From contig JADJQN010000001.1 in assembly GCA_016712745.1 (NCBI GenBank), forward strand, positions 1,912,723 to 1,976,722: 64,000 nucleotides of DNA, given 5' to 3'. Shown one piece after another: positions 54,632 through 64,000 of the stretch (position 1 is the first letter of the stretch; each line of letters starts with the position of its first letter). Below the pieces are notes generated by a model. It ran no database searches. It was not told the DNA's origin and saw only the letters and a list, made by a program, of their open reading frames with translations. Made by a program: the position numbers and the translations under genes. Origin of the DNA: Sandaracinaceae bacterium. Its GTDB lineage: Bacteria; Myxococcota_A; Polyangia; Polyangiales; JADJQN01.

Positions 54632-55262
54632 ATGACGCGTTCGTTGTCTTCAATTGACGTCTTTGAACGACGGGCGCAGGACTACCAAGCCAAGTACATG
54701 TCGGTGGAGCTCTACCACGAGGCGCTCGATCGACTCTGCATGGCGGTCCAGACGCTGCACGCCGACGTCCTCGAAGTCGGATGCGGGCCTGGCAATGTCA
54801 CTAGATACCTTTTGCAGCAGCGGCCAGATCTGCGCATCTTGGCGGTCGATCTAGCGCCGACGATGCTAAAGCGCGCGCATCAACAATCCTCACGCGTCAT
54901 TTCGACTGATGGATTGCCGCGACATCCGCTCACTTGCCCAGCGGTACCACGCCATCGTGTCTGCTTTCTGCCTGCCCTATTTGTCTCGTGAAGAAGCTAT
55001 CCAGTTCATCGCCGACGCGGCCGCCAGTTTGCAGCCAAGCGGAGCCATCTATCTGAGCACGATGGAAGGCGACTACTCCGCATCAGGACCACAGCGGAGC
55101 TCCGACGGCAAAGACTCGACGTATGTCTACATCCATCAAGCGGACTACCTTGTGGAGGCGCTCCGCGCGAATGGCTTTACGGTCGTGCATGAGTCGCGCA
55201 AGTCCTACGCGGCCCCAAGCGGCGCGAACACGATCGATCTCATGATCGTTGCGACGCTCTAG
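54632..55262 (+). pseudogene. class I SAM-dependent methyltransferase, frameshifted
   Basis: The N-terminal half, from ATG 54632, has FERRAQDYQAKYM and the SAM-binding motif I VLEVGCGPGNVTRYLL, then LAVDLAPTMLKRAHQQ (motif II). The sequence continues in the +1 frame from about 54909 as MDCRDIRSLAQRYHAIVSAFCLPYL and ends with STMEGDY and a typical ETH-type C-terminus. The two halves join near 54895-54910; 631 bases in total is one more than a multiple of three, so one base appears extra. This may be a pseudogene or an assembly error. The substrate is unknown. Confidence 0.7.
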
Positions 55263-55564
55263 AAGCACACGGAGAGCACCTTTCACACGCACGGGTGAAG
55301 GGATCCGCACGCGCTCTGCGATCCCTCAACCGCACGGGTGATAAGCCGGGTGATTCTTCATCCCTAAGTGTGAATTCGCCTTTAAAAAAGACGGATTCTG
55401 AATTTATTTTGCATGCGCACCCTACGGGATCGGTGAAGGCGAGCGTATTGAGTAGGGGTAAGCGAGGCGGTTGAGGCGCTGAGAAGAGCGCCCCCCGCAG
55501 GGGTGATGAGTGAGCGAGGGGCTCATGAACGCCACAGGTATCTAGAAACGAAAAGGGTGATGCC
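55263..55564 (+). promoter_or_regulatory. 302-base intergenic leader upstream of the Cys-repeat lipoprotein
   Basis: No gene. A hairpin AGGGAT-CGCA/TGCG-ATCCCT (55299-55326) with one bulge could end the methyltransferase transcript. An AT-rich block lies at about 55379-55412. Further down is a perfect GGCGCT/AGCGCC stem with loop GAGAAG (55475-55492) and several GGGTGA repeats, the last near the ribosome site. The pattern suggests a structured leader, but I cannot match it to a known riboswitch. Confidence 0.4.
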
Positions 55565-56296
55565 ATGACTACATTCTCCAAAATCAGCGCGTTGTGTTCG
55601 TTCGTCTCAGCCTTGCTCGTGGTCGGTTGTGCCGCGGCACCTGCCTCAAGTGTTGATTCGCGCATCGGCGAAGAGCTTCCCCCGGATGCGCAGCAGGAGC
55701 AGCTCTCGATCGATGTGGACGTGAGCGGCGGCGTGAGCATGGGCTCGCAAGCATCTGCAGGCGCGCTTGAGACGCCTCCGGTCGATTGCGGCAACGGCGT
55801 CATCGACGCAGGCGAGTCGTGCGACGACGGCGACACCGAAAGCCTTGATGGTTGTAGCCGCATCTGCCAAGCGGAGCCGGGCTTTCTGTGTGTCGGTGAG
55901 CCGAGCGACTGTCTCATCTCGTGTGGCGACGCAGTTGCCAACAACGGCGAGGCCTGCGACGACGGCAACCGCGTAAACGGCGACGGCTGCGACAACAACT
56001 GCACAGCTTCCGCATGTGGTAACGGAGTCCGCTCGGGTCGCGAAGGCTGCGACGACGGCAACTCGGTGGACGGCGACGGCTGCGACTCGAACTGCGCTGT
56101 CACGATCTGCGATAACGGTGTCGTGACTACCAATGAGCTCTGCGACGACGGCAACGCGTTTGATGATGACGGCTGCGACGGCAACTGCACCGAGACTGCA
56201 TGCGGAAACGACATCTCAACTCAAGGAGAAAGCTGCGACGACGGTAACTTGGTGGACGGTGACGGATGCTCAAGCGCTTGCAGCCCGGAGGTCTGA
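55565..56296 (+). CDS. lipoprotein with DUF4215 (myxobacterial Cys-rich) repeats
   Basis: 243 residues. The lipobox LLVVGC is near residue 21. A linker rich in acidic residues (about 40-75) is followed by five tandem repeats of about 30-35 residues with the consensus CGNGVxxxGExCDDGNxxxGDGCxxxC (first unit CGNGVIDAGESCDDGD). This is the myxococcal disulfide-rich DUF4215-like repeat. Repeat modules of this kind sit in surface or secreted proteins and are expected to be rigid disulfide-bonded rods. The ribosome site AAAGGG lies before ATG 55565. Confidence 0.85.
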   Translation: MTTFSKISALCSFVSALLVVGCAAAPASSVDSRIGEELPPDAQQEQLSIDVDVSGGVSMGSQASAGALETPPVDCGNGVIDAGESCDDGDTESLDGCSRICQAEPGFLCVGEPSDCLISCGDAVANNGEACDDGNRVNGDGCDNNCTASACGNGVRSGREGCDDGNSVDGDGCDSNCAVTICDNGVVTTNELCDDGNAFDDDGCDGNCTETACGNDISTQGESCDDGNLVDGDGCSSACSPEV

Positions 56297-56332
56297 ACGA
56301 GAATCGGTCATACAAGGGAAATAGGCAGCGAA

Positions 56333-56373
56333 GCGAAACGCGGTGGTCCACACGGACCGCCGCTTTCGCGTTT
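56333..56373 (+). terminator. intrinsic-like terminator after the Cys-repeat lipoprotein
   Basis: CGAAA-GCGGTGGTCC and GGACCGCCGC-TTTCG form a stem of about 15 pairs with one bulge and one G-T, loop ACAC, followed by CGTTT. It lies 37 bases past the lipoprotein stop. Confidence 0.65.
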
Positions 56374-56496
56374 AAGGGCGCCGAATACTTTCGGAAGGTT
56401 GAACCGCCATGACGCCAGTGACGCCAGTACGTGGAAGACGCCTAGACTAAAAATGCCAATCTCAGAATTCGGGTTCAGGCTGTATTCCGCTCGAGC

Positions 56497-56524
56497 TTGC
56501 TCGCGCTACTGGCGGCTCTACAAT
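56497..56524 (+). promoter_or_regulatory. candidate promoter of the 72-residue protein gene
   Basis: TTGCTC, 16 bases, TACAAT (5/6 at -10, 3/6 at -35). The predicted start is about 56531, only a few bases before ATG 56534, so the mRNA would be leaderless. Confidence 0.3.
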
Positions 56525-56533
56525 GGGCTCGAC

Positions 56534-56752
56534 ATGGAAAAGCCTACACTTGGCGAGCTTACGGAACGATTGCAAAAAGACATCGATCACTACGGTGGGA
56601 GTCTTCCGGAGCGCGTCGCTATCGCGTGGGAGGGCTACCGCGCCGCTCTACTCGAGTGGGACCTCATCTCGATTTCGGATCATGCGCACCTTCGGGGGAT
56701 GCTGCCGCACATTCACGATGACCCGGTCGTGAAGATCCTATTGGGTCGCTGA
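56534..56752 (+). CDS. small protein of unknown function, 72 residues
   Basis: From ATG 56534: MEKPTLGELTERLQKDIDHY ... HDDPVVKILLGR. It is mostly helical and acidic, with no signal or membrane helix. It lies eight bases before the hydrolase gene and is probably co-transcribed. I do not recognise the family. Longer starts upstream (56399) lack support. The ATG has only a weak ribosome site. Confidence 0.5.
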   Translation: MEKPTLGELTERLQKDIDHYGGSLPERVAIAWEGYRAALLEWDLISISDHAHLRGMLPHIHDDPVVKILLGR

Positions 56753-56760
56753 AACGCACA

Positions 56761-57690
56761 GTGCCCCGCCCCTTTCAACAACTTCCCTTCAACGATGTTC
56801 CCGAATCGCCACGCAAGGTGCATCCGTATTTTTCAGCACCGGCGCGCGACGTGAGTTTCGATTCGGTGCCGTTCGGCCCAGTAAACGTACGCGTACGTGT
56901 TTGTGGAAGCGGGCCTCCCCTTCTGCTGGTGCATGGCTTCATGACATCGAGCTACTCGTTTCGTTATGTGATCGGGCCACTCGGAAAACACTACACGCTC
57001 TATATTCCCGACTTGATTGGCGCAGGCGAAAGCAGCAAGCCGCGCGCGAGCTATAGCGCCGACGCGCTTGCTACTTCGATCGGGGAGTTGATGGATGCAC
57101 TTGGGTTGCAGAACGTCCCAGTCATCGGAAATTCGTTGGGCGGCTATCTCTGCATGAAGCTCGCCCTCGCGCGCCCGAACCTTATACAGCGGCTTGTGAA
57201 CCTGCATTCTCCGGGCGTGCCCACCGCGCGCATGCACGCTCTGCGTGTGCTGATGGCCGTGCTTCCGAGCGAGGTTATTGTGCGTCTCCTCGTGCGCTCC
57301 AACCCCGAACGTTGGGTGCACAAAAATGTGCACTACTTCGACGACTCGCTGAAGTCTCGCGAAGAGCTCCGAGTGTACGCAGCACCGCTTCAAACCGATG
57401 AAGGCCTCTACGCTTTCACGGCGATGCTCCGGGAAGCACTCTCGGTGGCGGACATGGCGCAGTTCGCTAAGACCCTACGATCACTGCCGGCCTTCCCGCT
57501 CCCGCTACAGCTAGTGTACGCACGGCAGGATCTCATGGTGCCCCCTGTCGTCGGAGAACGTCTCCACGCGCTCATACCAAGCGCGGACTTCAAATGGCTC
57601 ACCAACGCATCGCACTTCGCACACGTCGATTCGCCGGAGCAATTTCTCTCCGTAGCGCTGCCGTTTCTGAGAATCGGGGACGATCGGTGA
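56761..57690 (+). CDS. alpha/beta hydrolase (haloalkane-dehalogenase-like fold)
   Basis: 309 residues starting at GTG 56761. LLLVHGFMTSSYSFRYV (oxyanion region), GNSLGGYL with nucleophile Ser125, YARQDLMVPP with Asp257 and NASHFAHVDSPE with His285 make a complete serine hydrolase triad. It resembles the epoxide hydrolase/haloalkane dehalogenase clan, but Ser rather than Asp as nucleophile favours an esterase-like activity. The last codons LRIGDDR and the stop lie inside the repeat element at 57668-57818, so the C-terminus may have been replaced by the repeat. Confidence 0.85.
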   Translation: MPRPFQQLPFNDVPESPRKVHPYFSAPARDVSFDSVPFGPVNVRVRVCGSGPPLLLVHGFMTSSYSFRYVIGPLGKHYTLYIPDLIGAGESSKPRASYSADALATSIGELMDALGLQNVPVIGNSLGGYLCMKLALARPNLIQRLVNLHSPGVPTARMHALRVLMAVLPSEVIVRLLVRSNPERWVHKNVHYFDDSLKSREELRVYAAPLQTDEGLYAFTAMLREALSVADMAQFAKTLRSLPAFPLPLQLVYARQDLMVPPVVGERLHALIPSADFKWLTNASHFAHVDSPEQFLSVALPFLRIGDDR

Positions 57691-57818
57691 AATAGTGAAA
57701 TAGCGTGCAGTCCGCCCGCACTATCGTGAGAATCGGGGACGATCGGTGAAATAGTGAAATAGCACCTAGTCCGCCCGCAGTGTCGCGCGCCTATTTCACT
57801 ATTTCACCGATCGTCCCC
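57668..57818. repeat. palindromic repeat element: tandem 59-base unit plus inverted copy
   Basis: A 37-base sequence TGAGAATCGGGGACGATCGG...AAATAGC (57668-57704) recurs exactly at 57727-57763; with the 22-base stretches between, the two form a 59-base tandem unit. An inverted copy of 28 bases (57791-57818, CTATTTCACTATTTCACC...) pairs with either. The unit contains TGA, TAG and TGA/TAG in all three forward frames. It resembles REP-like elements mobilised by tyrosine-type REP transposases, but no transposase is nearby. Confidence 0.8.
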
Positions 57819-58315
57819 GGTGCTCCGCAAACTGCAGGTGGAACCTCGAAGCTAGGGCGCGACGCAAACGTTCGCGCTGTTGGCGTCACGACGACGGTGC
57901 GTTCCGCAGGGTCGTTTCCCGTCGCGTGCACTGGTGGCATGTTGGGAATAGGGCGGCAGGGCTGATTTAGGTGGCCATACATCGCAAAGGGACCTGCCTG
58001 ATCGTCGGACGGCTGCCTGTGGTTCAGGCACTGGAGGTCACGTGCGCCGCGTGCTTAACGGCTCGGCTTCGACCGGTCTGGATCTGGACTGCGATGTCCC
58101 ACAGAAGCGCCAAGTCGTTACAAACGCCAAAAGATCCGCGACCCTACCCTCTCAGCGAGCCGGATCCGACCTACGCACTGTCGCTGGGTCTATGGCAGCG
58201 CAAACCCAGCCACACGAGGTTACCGTTGAGGGCGTGAACGGCTTCGATGCGCCCCAAACGCGGCTTCCTTTCGGAAGTCGCGGTTTTGTGTGTCTCGAAG
58301 TGAACGTTGAAGAGT
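57819..58315. other. gene-poor interval between hydrolase repeat and rpoC
   Basis: About 500 bases with no convincing gene. Short frames exist on both strands, but none has a ribosome site, family match or good codon structure. Except for the rpoC-proximal hairpin at 58259-58282, I see nothing recognisable. A degraded gene or element remnant is possible. Confidence 0.5.
58259..58282 (-). terminator. hairpin downstream of rpoC
   Basis: Minus strand CGCG-CTTCC, loop GAAA, GGAAG-CGCG with one A-C mismatch between the halves, then TTTGGGG. It lies about 34 bases past the rpoC stop at 58316 and is a plausible terminator with a stable GNRA-like loop, though the T run is only three. Confidence 0.5.
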
Positions 58316-62506
<4,191 letters not shown>

Positions 62507-62511
62507 GGCGT

Positions 62512-64000
<1,489 letters not shown>

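Noticed and set aside
57668..57763. Two identical 37-base repeats with a 22-base spacer looking like a mini CRISPR array
   Set aside because: The spacer stretches are themselves nearly identical, an inverted copy follows, and there are no cas genes. It is a tandem repeat.

Overview
The window reads as a piece of a Myxococcota (deltaproteobacterial, myxobacterium-like) chromosome. I base this on the high G+C content, the many cysteine-rich lipoproteins (including a run of the CGNG...E.CDDGN...GDGC type repeat typical of myxobacteria), a sigma-54 style -24/-12 promoter, a candidate Myxococcus-type LexA box, and the overall gene repertoire. About 50 genes are packed closely, many with 4-base ATGA start/stop overlaps. 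I see no insertion sequence, prophage, rRNA or CRISPR array. Most genes are housekeeping or envelope functions, so this is core chromosome with scattered lineage-specific genes rather than an island.

Layout. 1-6.6 kb: a truncated YqiA-like hydrolase and a lipoprotein, a divergent aminotransferase, then a minus-strand group of HiPIP, DoxX, a COG3146 acyltransferase-like protein and a long-chain acyl-CoA ligase. 6.6-9.8 kb: a tRNA-Pro/tRNA-Arg pair with its own promoter, then the overlapping trio rdgB, rph and a sensor histidine kinase. 9.8-15.2 kb: a TPR/zinc-peptidase lipoprotein and ppk1. 15.2-21.2 kb: a free-methionine-sulfoxide reductase facing a five-gene operon (zinc-finger membrane protein, DUF4129, DUF4350, MoxR, DUF58) with a visible -35/-10. 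21.2-31.4 kb: two related cysteine-rich lipoproteins, pyrG with a near-consensus promoter, dinB, and a 1752-residue repeat lipoprotein ending in a LamG-like domain.

31.5-37.5 kb (plus strand): dnaX, ybaB, recR, then an orphan type III secretion export-gate homologue (SctV/FlhA family) and an acidic low-complexity protein. 37.5-45.4 kb (minus strand): a pseudokinase fused to a winged-helix domain, a secreted protein, a frameshifted outer-membrane barrel gene behind a sigma-54 promoter, alaS, and a periplasmic-domain/acidic-linker/barrel protein. 45.4-54.6 kb: recN, a solute-binding-like protein with a DUF4337 protein, a fatty acid desaturase, an RlmI-type methyltransferase, an Asp/Cys-rich lipoprotein, cysK and a YeiH-type transporter. 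54.6-57.8 kb: a frameshifted methyltransferase, a myxobacterial Cys-repeat lipoprotein behind a structured leader, a small protein and an alpha/beta hydrolase whose stop codon lies inside a repeat element. 58.3-64 kb: rpoC and the 3' part of rpoB.

No single locus here is clearly a new defence or secretion system. The most unusual items are the pseudokinase-winged-helix fusion, the orphan SctV-like gene in the recombination-gene cluster, the palindromic stop-carrying repeat between the hydrolase and rpoC, and the giant repeat lipoprotein. Two genes (40125-41001 and 54632-55262) each contain one base too many. These could be true frameshifts or sequencing errors.
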